DNA of 43,363 nucleotides from the NCBI RefSeq assembly GCF_000745855.1, contig NZ_JQKD01000043.1, forward strand, positions 1 to 43,363, read 5' to 3'. Positions 16,021 to 24,203 of the stretch are shown here, piece by piece. This stretch comes from Xenophilus azovorans DSM 13620 (GTDB lineage Bacteria > Pseudomonadota > Gammaproteobacteria > Burkholderiales > Burkholderiaceae_C). The notes under the pieces were generated by a model, which saw only the letters and a program-made list of their open reading frames with translations, did not search any database and had not been told where the DNA came from. A program made the position numbers and the translations under genes. Within the stretch, counting starts at the first letter, position 1. Each line of letters opens with the position of its first letter.

Positions 16021-16941
16021 ATGAGTGTAAACCTGCTGCTCGCGCAGTTGCTCAATGGGTTGCAGTACGGCGTCCTGCTCTTCCTGCTGGCTGCCGGACT
16101 CACGCTCGTGTTCGGAATCATGAGTTTCGTTAATTTGGCCCACGGTTCGCTTTACATGTTGGGCGCCTACTTCTCTGCGACCGTATACAACGCGACGGGC
16201 TCGTTCGCGCTGGGTCTGATCGCAGGGTTGGCCGGCACACTTCTCCTGGGCCTTGTGCTCGAGTGGGTGGCCGTCTCGCGGCTCTATCTGCGTGACCACC
16301 TAGACCATGTTCTGGCCACCTTCGGCCTGGTACTCTTCTTCAACGAAATCGTGCAGATCATCTGGGGCGCACAACCCTATTTCACGCAGGTCCCCGAAAC
16401 ACTCGACCGTACGATCAACCTGTTCGGTTTTTCCTATCCGGCCTATCGCTTCGCAATCATTGTGGTTGGCGTTTCGGTTGCGGTCGGCGCCTACCTTCTG
16501 ATCCACAAGACGCGAATCGGCATGTTGATCCGCGCCGGCACAGTGAACCCCAAAATGGTCGCGGCGCTCGGCGTGAACATCAAGCTGCTCAACGCCATGC
16601 TGTTCGGACTCGGCGCCATGCTCGCGGGTCTAGCGGGTGTGATGGCCGGCCCGATCCTGTCCGTGCAGTCCGGCATGGGCGAGCCGGTGCTGATAACGAC
16701 ACTTGTCGTGATCGTCATCGGGGGGATTGGATCGGTCGGCGGCGCATTCTATTCGGCACTCATCGTGGGCACAGTCGACACACTCGGGCGCGCGTTCCTG
16801 CCAAGCGTTTTGCGCCTCGTGACCGAGCGCTCTTTCGCTGACGCCGCAGGGCCAGCACTTGCATCGATGCTCATTTACGTGCTCATGGCCGCAGTGCTCG
16901 CCTGGCGCCCGCAAGGCCTCTTCCCTTCCAAGGGGGGCTGA
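16021..16941 (+). CDS. LIV-type ABC transporter permease, LivH-like
   Basis: A 306-aa inner-membrane permease with about eight hydrophobic segments. It has LivH features: an N-terminal LLAQLLNGLQYGVLLFLLAAGLT-like region, the FVNLAHGSLYMLGAY motif, and VIVIGGIGSVGGAF near the end. It pairs with the LivM-like permease that starts 2 nt after its stop, forming the transmembrane channel of the importer. Confidence 0.9.
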   Translation: MSVNLLLAQLLNGLQYGVLLFLLAAGLTLVFGIMSFVNLAHGSLYMLGAYFSATVYNATGSFALGLIAGLAGTLLLGLVLEWVAVSRLYLRDHLDHVLATFGLVLFFNEIVQIIWGAQPYFTQVPETLDRTINLFGFSYPAYRFAIIVVGVSVAVGAYLLIHKTRIGMLIRAGTVNPKMVAALGVNIKLLNAMLFGLGAMLAGLAGVMAGPILSVQSGMGEPVLITTLVVIVIGGIGSVGGAFYSALIVGTVDTLGRAFLPSVLRLVTERSFADAAGPALASMLIYVLMAAVLAWRPQGLFPSKGG

Positions 16942-16943
16942 CC

Positions 16944-17960
16944 ATGTTGCAACATCCTCTGGCTCGACCGAGCGCACTGGTGCCGCTCGTCCTTTTCGCA
17001 GTGCTGGCCCTGGTGCCCTTCATCGCGCAGGCGATCGGCGAGCCCTTCTATATTGCGCTGTTCGCGCGGATCATCATCTATGCAATCGCGGCAAGCGCGC
17101 TGAACCTCGTGCTGGGCTATGGCGGGCTGGTCAGCTTCGGCCATGCGCTCTTCTTTGGCATAGGCGCATACGGCGTCGCGCTGCCGGTCTTTCACGGAAT
17201 CGACAACGGCTGGGTCCACTTGATCCTCGTGTTTGGAGTATGCGGTGTTGCCGCGGCGGTGACCGGCGCGATAAGCTTGCGCACCTCCGGCATAGCGTTC
17301 ATCATGATCACGCTTGCCTTTGCTCAGATGGGCTTCTTCCTCTTCGTGAGCCTGAAACGCTACGGCGGTGATGACGGCCTCTCGATAGCCCAAGCCAGTC
17401 GATTTGGGCCGCTGAACCTTGGCGACACCGGCGCTGTATACGCTTGCGCCTTCTTGGTGCTGGCACTTGCGACCTGGTGCCTCGCTCAATTGCGCGCAGC
17501 ACCCTTCGGAATGGTGCTGCGCGCCGCGCGACAAAACCCTCGTCGCGTCGCCACTGTCGGACTGCCGGTCTCGCAGTATCGGCTCACGGCTTACGTGATG
17601 TCCGGGATGCTGTGCGGCTTGGCAGGTTTCCTGCTTGCCAACCTGAACGCCTTCGCTTCGCCGAGCACGATGGCATGGACCGTGTCGGGCGAACTCATAG
17701 TCATCGTCGTGCTGGGCGGCATGGGCACCGTCTTCGGCCCTTTGCTCGGTGCTTTCGTGCTGCTAGGGCTTGAGGAGATCATCAAGGGGTACACCGACCA
17801 CTCCATGGTCGTCCTGGGCCCCATGATCCTGTTGATTGCCCTGGCAGGCAAATCCGGCATCATCGGCCTGCTGCAGAAGCTCGACCACGCCGCCGCGCGG
17901 CCAGCCCCCGTACCTGCGAAACCCACAAGGGCGACGCACGCAAACGGCGGGGAGGGTTGA
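16944..17960 (+). CDS. LIV-type ABC transporter permease, LivM-like
   Basis: A 338-aa polytopic membrane protein. LivM-type motifs are ALNLVLGYGGLVSFGHALFFGIGAY, RTSGIAFIMITLAFAQM, and VVLGGMGTVFGPLLGAF. The C-terminus ends with a hydrophilic Pro/Ala-rich tail. It sits between LivH-like and LivG-like genes with almost no spacing. Confidence 0.9.
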   Translation: MLQHPLARPSALVPLVLFAVLALVPFIAQAIGEPFYIALFARIIIYAIAASALNLVLGYGGLVSFGHALFFGIGAYGVALPVFHGIDNGWVHLILVFGVCGVAAAVTGAISLRTSGIAFIMITLAFAQMGFFLFVSLKRYGGDDGLSIAQASRFGPLNLGDTGAVYACAFLVLALATWCLAQLRAAPFGMVLRAARQNPRRVATVGLPVSQYRLTAYVMSGMLCGLAGFLLANLNAFASPSTMAWTVSGELIVIVVLGGMGTVFGPLLGAFVLLGLEEIIKGYTDHSMVVLGPMILLIALAGKSGIIGLLQKLDHAAARPAPVPAKPTRATHANGGEG

Positions 17961-17961
17961 C

Positions 17962-18711
17962 ATGGCCACCATGCTTCAGACCGAGTCTCTGGTCAAGCGC
18001 TACGGCGGCCTGCTGGTGACAGACGCCGTCTCTCTGGACGTCGAGGAGGGCGAGATCCACGCGGTGATCGGCCCCAACGGCGCGGGCAAGACCACCCTGA
18101 TCAACCAACTCTCTGGCGAACTGGCCTCGAACAGCGGACGCATCGTGTTTGGAGGCTTCGACATCACCAACCTGCCCTGCCACGAGCGAGCCCGCGCGGG
18201 ACTGGTGCGCTCCTATCAGATCACTTCGGTCTTCGAGGAGTTCACCGTGCTCGAGAACACGGTGCTTTCCGCCCTCGGCGCGCGCGAGCACGCGTTCCGG
18301 TTGTGGCGACCCATGCTGTCGCGCACCGAGGCGTGCGGCGCTGCGGAAGAAGCGCTCGAATCCGCTGGTCTCGGTGACCGCGCCAATGTCTGTGCAGGCG
18401 ACCTGGGCTACGGCGAGCGCCGTCAGCTCGAGCTGGCGATGAGCCTCGCAGCCCGTCCAAAGCTGTTGTTGCTCGACGAACCGATGGCGGGCATGAGCCC
18501 GCAGGAATCGTCTTCAGTGATTGCGTTGCTGAAGCGGTTCAAGCGACGCTACTCGATTCTTCTCATCGAGCACGACATGGACGCGGTCTTCGTACTCGCG
18601 GATCGCATCACCGTGCTCGTCTACGGCAAGGTCATGTTCACTGGGAGCCCTGCCGAGATTCGCTGCCATCCCGAGGTGCGCGCGGTGTATCTCGGCGAGG
18701 AAGCGGTTTGA
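17962..18711 (+). CDS. LIV-type ABC transporter ATPase, LivG-like
   Basis: A 249-aa nucleotide-binding protein. It has a canonical Walker A (GPNGAGKTT), Q-loop, signature region LGYGERRQLELAM, Walker B LLLLDEPMAGMSP and switch His (IEHDMD). ATG 17962 follows the LivM stop directly. It energises import together with the LivF-like protein encoded next. Confidence 0.91.
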   Translation: MATMLQTESLVKRYGGLLVTDAVSLDVEEGEIHAVIGPNGAGKTTLINQLSGELASNSGRIVFGGFDITNLPCHERARAGLVRSYQITSVFEEFTVLENTVLSALGAREHAFRLWRPMLSRTEACGAAEEALESAGLGDRANVCAGDLGYGERRQLELAMSLAARPKLLLLDEPMAGMSPQESSSVIALLKRFKRRYSILLIEHDMDAVFVLADRITVLVYGKVMFTGSPAEIRCHPEVRAVYLGEEAV

Positions 18712-18728
18712 CGGCGCGGGACAACGAT

Positions 18729-19445
18729 ATGAGCACTTTCTTCTCCGTCCTTGGGCTGCAGGCCTCCTACGGCCACGCCCAAGCCCTCTTTGACATCTCT
18801 TTTGACGTACGAAAGGGGCAGGTAGTCACGCTGCTCGGCCGCAACGGCATGGGTCGGTCGACGACAGTCAAGTGCATCTTCGGGCTGTTGCCCGTCTCGG
18901 CCGGCACGGTGTCGATTGACGGCATTCGACTCGACCGACTGCCCATCCACCGCGTGGCGCGCAAAGGTCTCGCATTGGTGCCCGAAGGCCGGCAGGTCTT
19001 CCCGAACCTCACTGTAGAGGAGAACCTCGTCGCGACAGCCCGAGTCGGTGAGTCGGCGCCCTTGCCACATTGGACGCTCAGCCGCGTCTACGACCTCTTT
19101 CCCCGGCTCCGGGAGCGCCGGCGGAACCTTGCCTCGCAGCTATCGGGCGGCGAACAGCAGATGCTCGCGATTGGCCGCGCGCTGATGACCAACCCACGCC
19201 TGCTCGTGCTTGACGAGGCCACCGAGGGCCTGGCACCTCTCATCCGCCAAGAGATCTGGCGTGCGCTCGGCGAATTGAAGGCCAATGGACTCTCGCAGAT
19301 CGTTATCGATAAGAACGTCGGTGCACTGCTTGATCTGGCAGATCACCACTACGTGATTCAAAAAGGTTGCGTTGTTTGGCAGGGCGGGTCCGAGGCACTT
19401 CGCCGCACGCCTGATGTCATCCATCAATACCTGGGAGTGAGCTGA
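18729..19445 (+). CDS. LIV-type ABC transporter ATPase, LivF-like, with Lys-to-Arg in Walker A
   Basis: A 238-aa nucleotide-binding protein. The signature LSGGEQQMLAIGRALM and Walker B LLVLDEATEGLAP are intact. Walker A reads GRNGMGRST, with Arg where the family has the nucleotide-binding Lys, and the region around the switch His reads IVIDKNVGALL. If the substitution is real, this half-site may bind or hydrolyse ATP poorly and the transporter would rely on the LivG-like subunit. ATG 18729 is preferred over a TTG at 18708. Confidence 0.88.
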   Translation: MSTFFSVLGLQASYGHAQALFDISFDVRKGQVVTLLGRNGMGRSTTVKCIFGLLPVSAGTVSIDGIRLDRLPIHRVARKGLALVPEGRQVFPNLTVEENLVATARVGESAPLPHWTLSRVYDLFPRLRERRRNLASQLSGGEQQMLAIGRALMTNPRLLVLDEATEGLAPLIRQEIWRALGELKANGLSQIVIDKNVGALLDLADHHYVIQKGCVVWQGGSEALRRTPDVIHQYLGVS

Positions 19446-19524
19446 TGAGTGCGACCATGAAGACTGCGCTCCCCGCTTGCACATCCACGGAGTTTCGACT
19501 CGGGATGGGTTCTAAGGAGCAATC

Positions 19525-20847
19525 ATGAATACACACCGTAAAGACAGCGCACGGTCAAACCTTTCGAAGGATGCTGAGCGAACTGACGGTTCGGATGACA
19601 CAACCATGAAGAAAAAATCGACCTCTCAGGAGAACGATGAGAGCAAACCTACGTCGGATGTAATGCCGCTTGCGGGCGTCAAGGTACTTGAACTCGGCTC
19701 GCTGGTAGCGGGGCCTTACGCCAGCGCGCTGCTGGCTCAGTTCGGCGCGGAAGTGATCAAGATCGAGCCGCCGAAGGACGGGGATCCGTTGCGCAAATGG
19801 CGCAAGCTCCACGAGGGTACCTCGCTGTGGTGGTACACGCAAAGTCGCAACAAGAAGTCGGTCACGCTCGACCTCAAGCGCGACGAGGCGCGCGAGATCG
19901 TACGTCGCCTGGCCGGCGAAGTCGACATCGTGATCGAGAATTTCCGTCCCGGGACGCTGGAGAAGTGGGGGCTGGGCTGGGAGCAATTGTCGGCCCTCAA
20001 TCCGCAACTTGTCATGGTCCGCATCTCCGGCTACGGGCAATCGGGCCCGTACAGCCAGCGACCGGGCTTTGCGGCCATCGCCGAGTGCATGGGCGGGCTG
20101 CGTCACGTGACCGGATTTGCCGATCGTCCGCCCGTACGGGTGGGTGTAAGCTTGGGCGACACGCTGGCCTCGCTGTACGGCACGATTGGTGCCCTGGTGG
20201 CGATGCACCATCTCAAGGCCAACGCGGGCAAGGGTCAGTTCATCGATGTCGCGTTGTACGAGTCGGTATTCGCGGTGATGGAAAGCCTGATTCCAGAGTA
20301 CGCGGAGTTCGGCTTCGTGCGGGAGCGGTCCGGCGCCAGTCTCCCGGGCATTTCACCATCGAATACCTACCGTTGCGGCGATGGCCACTACGTGGTTATC
20401 GCAGGCAACGGCGACGCCATCTTTAAGCGGTTGATGCACGCGATCGGGCGCGACGATCTCGGCGCTGACCCCGCGTTGGTGCGTAATGACGGCCGTGTCA
20501 GACACAATGATCGGCTGGATGCCGCTATATCCGATTGGACCGGACTGCACCCGCTTGACGAGGTCTTGAAGGTCCTGGAGGCGGCCGAAGTGCCCAGCGG
20601 GCGCATCTACACCGCAGCCGACATCGCGGAAGACCCGCACTTCCACGCGCGCGACATGATCGAGCGCCACGCGCTACCCGACAGCACACCAATCGACTTT
20701 CCGGGCATCGTGCCCAAGTTGAGCGCGACTCCCGGGCGCACGAAATGGGTCGGCCCCGAGCTCGGCGCGCACACGCAGGAAGTGCTGGCCTCCCTGGGCA
20801 TTGATGCCGACGAGCTCGCCCGACTGCGCGCCGATGGCGTGGTTTGA
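19525..20847 (+). CDS. CaiB/BaiF family CoA-transferase, candidate succinyl-CoA:(R)-citramalate CoA-transferase
   Basis: A 440-aa class III CoA-transferase. The conserved part starts at about residue 47 (MPLAGVKVLELGSLVAGPYA) and includes FGAEVIKIEPP, RNKKSVTLDLK, SGYGQSGPY and SNTYRCGDGHYVVIAGNGDAIF. Glu246 (VALYESVF) stands where many members have the catalytic Asp. The first ~46 residues are charged and low-complexity, unusual for the family; AAGGAGCAATC supports the long start, but ATG 19663 could be the real one. The lyase and LeuCD genes downstream fit a role in making (R)-citramalyl-CoA; the Chloroflexus enzyme for this reaction belongs to the same family. Confidence 0.8.
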   Translation: MNTHRKDSARSNLSKDAERTDGSDDTTMKKKSTSQENDESKPTSDVMPLAGVKVLELGSLVAGPYASALLAQFGAEVIKIEPPKDGDPLRKWRKLHEGTSLWWYTQSRNKKSVTLDLKRDEAREIVRRLAGEVDIVIENFRPGTLEKWGLGWEQLSALNPQLVMVRISGYGQSGPYSQRPGFAAIAECMGGLRHVTGFADRPPVRVGVSLGDTLASLYGTIGALVAMHHLKANAGKGQFIDVALYESVFAVMESLIPEYAEFGFVRERSGASLPGISPSNTYRCGDGHYVVIAGNGDAIFKRLMHAIGRDDLGADPALVRNDGRVRHNDRLDAAISDWTGLHPLDEVLKVLEAAEVPSGRIYTAADIAEDPHFHARDMIERHALPDSTPIDFPGIVPKLSATPGRTKWVGPELGAHTQEVLASLGIDADELARLRADGVV

Positions 20848-20857
20848 GGGGCAACTC

Positions 20858-21868
20858 ATGCAAAAGGCTAACGGCCAGCGGCTGTACATCCAGGAAGTTT
20901 CTGTGCGCGACGGATTCCAGATCGAGTCTCGCTTCGTGCCCACCGAACAGAAAATTGACCTGATCAATGGCTTGAGCCGCACAGGACTGGCCAAGATAGA
21001 GGTCACATCGTTCACCTCGCCCAAGGCCATCCCGGCGCTGGCGGATGCCGAAGCCGTGATGCGAGGGATCGAACGGATTCCCGGCGTTGAATACGCCGCA
21101 CTGGTGCCCAACATTCGCGGCGCTGAGCGCGCGCTCGACTGCGGCGTCGACGAACTGAATCTCGTAATGTCTGCGAGTGAGACACACAACGCCGCCAACC
21201 TGCGGATGACCCCTGCGCAGTCGTTGGCGCAGTTTGCCGAAATCGTGAGGCTGGTGGACGGCCGTAAGCAGGTCAACGCCTCGTTGTCCACGGCCTTCGG
21301 CTGTCCGTTCGAAGGTGACGTGCCGGACGCGGTCCTGCTGGCGCTCGTAGAGCGCATCGCAGGGCTGGGCATCGCGCGCGTGACGCTGTGCGATACGACC
21401 GGCATGGCCCATCCGGGGCAGGTGGAGCGCCTCTGCCGGGCGGTGAAGACTGGTTGGCCGCAACTGACCTTGACGGCGCATTTTCATGACACCCGTGCCA
21501 TGGGACTGGCGAATGCGTTGGCGGCGCTCGAGGCCGGCATCGACCGCTTCGATGCCTCCCTCGGCGGGCTGGGGGGCTGTCCCTTCGCGCCGGGCGCCAG
21601 CGGGAACGTCTGCACCGAAGACTTGGTTCACATGTTCGAGGCCATGGGCTATCGCACCGGCGTCAATCTGGAAGCGCTGCTGGCGCAGGCGCGCCGCATG
21701 CCTGAGATCGTCGGCCACGATGTGCCCGGGCAGGTCATGAAGGCGGGTCCATCGAGTCGGCGGTATCCCGTACCGGATGGCGTGCACTCACGCGAACCGC
21801 AGCAGCGCCTGGCCGGCGTGGGTTGCCTTGCCGGAAGCCCGGCCAGTCCGGTCCTGAGGGGAACGTAA
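20858..21868 (+). CDS. HMG-CoA lyase-family enzyme, candidate (R)-citramalyl-CoA lyase
   Basis: A 336-aa TIM-barrel lyase of the HMG-CoA lyase/DRE-TIM family. Key parts are EVSVRDGFQ with catalytic Arg/Asp, [10 protein letters not shown] with metal-binding His residues, and the hallmark [16 protein letters not shown] with the active-site Cys. It would cleave a branched beta-hydroxyacyl-CoA to acetyl-CoA plus an oxo acid. The Chloroflexus (R)-citramalyl-CoA lyase belongs to this family, and the genes around it supply that substrate; ordinary HMG-CoA lyase for leucine breakdown is the alternative. ATG 20858 has GAGGGG upstream (ATG 20834 also in frame). The last ~40 residues are Pro/Arg/Ser-rich and unlike the family. 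The stop overlaps the next start (TAATG). Confidence 0.83.
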   Translation: MQKANGQRLYIQEVSVRDGFQIESRFVPTEQKIDLINGLSRTGLAKIEVTSFTSPKAIPALADAEAVMRGIERIPGVEYAALVPNIRGAERALDCGVDELNLVMSASETHNAANLRMTPAQSLAQFAEIVRLVDGRKQVNASLSTAFGCPFEGDVPDAVLLALVERIAGLGIARVTLCDTTGMAHPGQVERLCRAVKTGWPQLTLTAHFHDTRAMGLANALAALEAGIDRFDASLGGLGGCPFAPGASGNVCTEDLVHMFEAMGYRTGVNLEALLAQARRMPEIVGHDVPGQVMKAGPSSRRYPVPDGVHSREPQQRLAGVGCLAGSPASPVLRGT

Positions 21869-23277
21869 TGGCCGCCGCGACACTTTTCGAAAAGCTGTGG
21901 CAACGGCATGTGGTGCACGAGCCCGAGGCCGGCCCTCCGCTGCTGTACATGGACCGCCATCTGGTCTACGAGGTCACCAGCCCGCAGGCGTTTGAGGGGT
22001 TGCGCATGGGCAAGCGCAGGCTGTGGCGTCCGCAAACGGTACTGGCGACCGCGGACCACAACGTGCCGACGACATCGCGCTCCGTGGGCATCATAGATCC
22101 CTTGTCGCGTATCCAGGTCGAACAGCTCAGCCGCAACTGCAAGGAGTTCGGTGTCACCGAGTTCGGACTCTCGGACCCCCGTCAGGGCATCATCCATGTC
22201 GTCGGTCCGGAACAGGGCGCAACCTTGCCGGGAATGACCGTTGTCGCCGGCGACTCGCATACCAGCACGCATGGCGCCTTCGCCGCCCTGGCCTTTGGTG
22301 TCGGTACTTCCGAGGTCGAGCATGTGCTCGCGACGCAGTGCCTGTCCGTCAACCCGATGAAGCCCATGCTCGTGCGCATTGAGGGAGCACTGGCGCCTGG
22401 CGTAACGGCCAAGGACTTGATCTTGGACGTGATCGGCCGCATCGGCACGGCAGGCGGAACCGGCTACGCCATCGAGTTTGGCGGTGGCGCGGTTCGCGCC
22501 TTGTCCATGGAAGGCCGAATGACTTTGTGCAACATGGCGATCGAAGCAGGCGCTCGCGTTGGATTGGTCGCGGTCGATCAAAAAACGATCGACTACCTGA
22601 AAGGGCGTCCGTACGCGCCGCGCGGCGAGCGATGGGAGCAGGCGGTGGCGTACTGGCGCACACTGGTCAGCGACGAGGGTGCGCACTTCGACAGAACGCT
22701 TGAGATCGATGCGGCTCTTGTGCAACCCATGGTGACTTGGGGCACATCGCCCGAAATGGTGCAGCCGATCGGCGGCCAGGTGCCCGATCCTGCGCGTGAA
22801 CCGGACCCTGTCAAGCGCTCCGGAATGGCCAATGCGCTGGCGTACATGGCAATCGAGCCGGGCATGCCAATCAAGGCCATTCAGCCGGACAAGGTGTTCA
22901 TCGGATCGTGCACCAATGCCCGCATCGAGGATCTGCGCGCTGCGGCCGCCGTGCTGAAGGGCGGACATATTGCTCCCACGATCAAGCTAGCCCTCGCGGT
23001 CCCGGGCTCGGGGTTGGTCAAGGCGCAGGCCGAAGCCGAAGGCCTTGACCGCGTGTTCACCGACGCGGGTTTCGAATGGCGTGAACCGGGCTGTTCGATG
23101 TGCTTGGGTATGAACGAAGACCGGCTGGCGCCCGGAGAGCGCTGTGCCTCCACCTCGAACCGCAATTTCGAGGGCCGTCAGGGGGCGGGAGGGCGTAGCC
23201 ATCTCGTGAGTCCGGCAATGGCGGCGGCGGCCGCAGTTGCGGGCCACTTCGTTGATGTCCGTAAGGAGTTCAGCTGA
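21868..23277 (+). CDS. LeuC-like aconitase-superfamily hydratase, large subunit
   Basis: A 469-aa [4Fe-4S] hydratase large subunit like 3-isopropylmalate dehydratase LeuC. It has [38 protein letters not shown] and [18 protein letters not shown] with cluster Cys residues, and [12 protein letters not shown]. LeuCD-type enzymes hydrate citraconate to (R)-citramalate, and related two-subunit enzymes serve as maleate hydratase in gentisate degraders. Its place at the end of a catabolic operon, translationally coupled on both sides, argues for such a role rather than leucine synthesis, for which no leuB or leuA is nearby. Confidence 0.88.
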   Translation: MAAATLFEKLWQRHVVHEPEAGPPLLYMDRHLVYEVTSPQAFEGLRMGKRRLWRPQTVLATADHNVPTTSRSVGIIDPLSRIQVEQLSRNCKEFGVTEFGLSDPRQGIIHVVGPEQGATLPGMTVVAGDSHTSTHGAFAALAFGVGTSEVEHVLATQCLSVNPMKPMLVRIEGALAPGVTAKDLILDVIGRIGTAGGTGYAIEFGGGAVRALSMEGRMTLCNMAIEAGARVGLVAVDQKTIDYLKGRPYAPRGERWEQAVAYWRTLVSDEGAHFDRTLEIDAALVQPMVTWGTSPEMVQPIGGQVPDPAREPDPVKRSGMANALAYMAIEPGMPIKAIQPDKVFIGSCTNARIEDLRAAAAVLKGGHIAPTIKLALAVPGSGLVKAQAEAEGLDRVFTDAGFEWREPGCSMCLGMNEDRLAPGERCASTSNRNFEGRQGAGGRSHLVSPAMAAAAAVAGHFVDVRKEFS

Positions 23278-23921
23278 TGGAACCTTTTACGTTTCTCGAC
23301 GGCATCGTGGTGCCGCTGAATCGCGCCAACGTCGACACGGACGCCATCATCCCGAAGCAGTTCATGAAGTCGATACGACGCACAGGCTTCGGGGGCAATC
23401 TGTTCGACGAATGGCGCTATTTGGACAAGGGCGAGCCCGGGCAGGATTGCGCCGCGCGGCCGACGAACCCGGCTTTCGTGCTGAACCAGCCCCGCTACCA
23501 AGGTTCCTCCATCCTGTTGGCGCGAGCGAACTTCGGCTGCGGCTCCAGCCGCGAACACGCGCCGTGGGCGCTGCACGACTATGGCATTCGTGCGCTCATC
23601 GCCCCCAGCTTTGCCGACATCTTCTACGGCAACTGCTTGAAGAACGGCATGTTGCCCATCGTGCTGCCCGAGGTTGAGGTGCAGTATCTGTTCGAACAGG
23701 TAAAGAGCCAGCCTGGTTACCGCCTGCGCATCAACCTCGAGAGACAGTCTATCGAAGCACCGATCGGCCCTGCTCTCGGCTTCGAGTTCGATCCGTTTCG
23801 CAAACGCTGTCTGCTCAACGGCATCGACGACATCAGCCTGACGCTGGAGCATGACGCGGAGATTCGCCGCTACGAGGCTAGGCGGCAATTGGCGGAGCCA
23901 TGGGTATTTGGAGGGGCTTGA
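23277..23921 (+). CDS. LeuD-like hydratase, small subunit
   Basis: A 214-aa small subunit carrying the swivel domain. Typical LeuD stretches are [40 protein letters not shown] with the substrate-recognition loop, and [24 protein letters not shown] overlaps the LeuC-like stop (TGATG at 23275-23279), so the two subunits are coupled. It is the last intact gene of the P450 operon; only a broken receptor gene follows. Confidence 0.9.
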   Translation: MEPFTFLDGIVVPLNRANVDTDAIIPKQFMKSIRRTGFGGNLFDEWRYLDKGEPGQDCAARPTNPAFVLNQPRYQGSSILLARANFGCGSSREHAPWALHDYGIRALIAPSFADIFYGNCLKNGMLPIVLPEVEVQYLFEQVKSQPGYRLRINLERQSIEAPIGPALGFEFDPFRKRCLLNGIDDISLTLEHDAEIRRYEARRQLAEPWVFGGA

Positions 23922-23982
23922 AAAAGCTGGCAATTTCATTCATCAAGCCCAAGAGGATCAACCGTGACCATCGTTCTTCAAA

Positions 23983-24004
23983 TTCAGAGCTCGTTCAGAG
24001 CTCG
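23983..24004 (+). repeat. Tandem 11-bp duplication
   Basis: TTCAGAGCTCG occurs twice in direct succession (23983-23993 and 23994-24004), immediately before the start of the broken Bug/TctC gene. It is probably a small duplication associated with decay of that gene. Confidence 0.7.
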
Positions 24005-24176
24005 TGCGCAATGTGCTGCGGCACCTTACCAGCATAACCGTCTTACTGGCGACAGTCGTCATCACGGTGCCTGCGGACTCGGCAGAACAGTTTCCCACCA
24101 AACCGATCAAGATCCTGGTCGGCAGCCCGGCAGGCAACCTTTCTGACGTGCCTGCTCGTTTCATCGTGCAGAAGGT
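24004..24176 (+). pseudogene. Bug/TctC-family periplasmic receptor, N-terminal fragment only
   Basis: From GTG 24004 the frame gives a signal peptide (RNVLRHLTSITVLLATVVITVPADSA) and then FPTKPIKILVGSPAGNLSDVPARFIVQK, the opening strand of tripartite tricarboxylate receptors (~320 aa). Family similarity stops near 24176, where upstream DNA of the chemotaxis gene begins. About 80% of the gene is missing. It may once have been the last gene of the P450 operon. Confidence 0.7.
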
Positions 24177-24203
24177 ACCCTTTCCACTGAAGGAACACAA
24201 CCC

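Noticed and set aside
21868-23921. LeuCD as leucine-biosynthetic isopropylmalate dehydratase
   Set aside because: Possible by sequence alone, but no leuA or leuB is near and the genes are translationally coupled to a CoA lyase in a catabolic operon, so I favour citraconate/maleate hydration.
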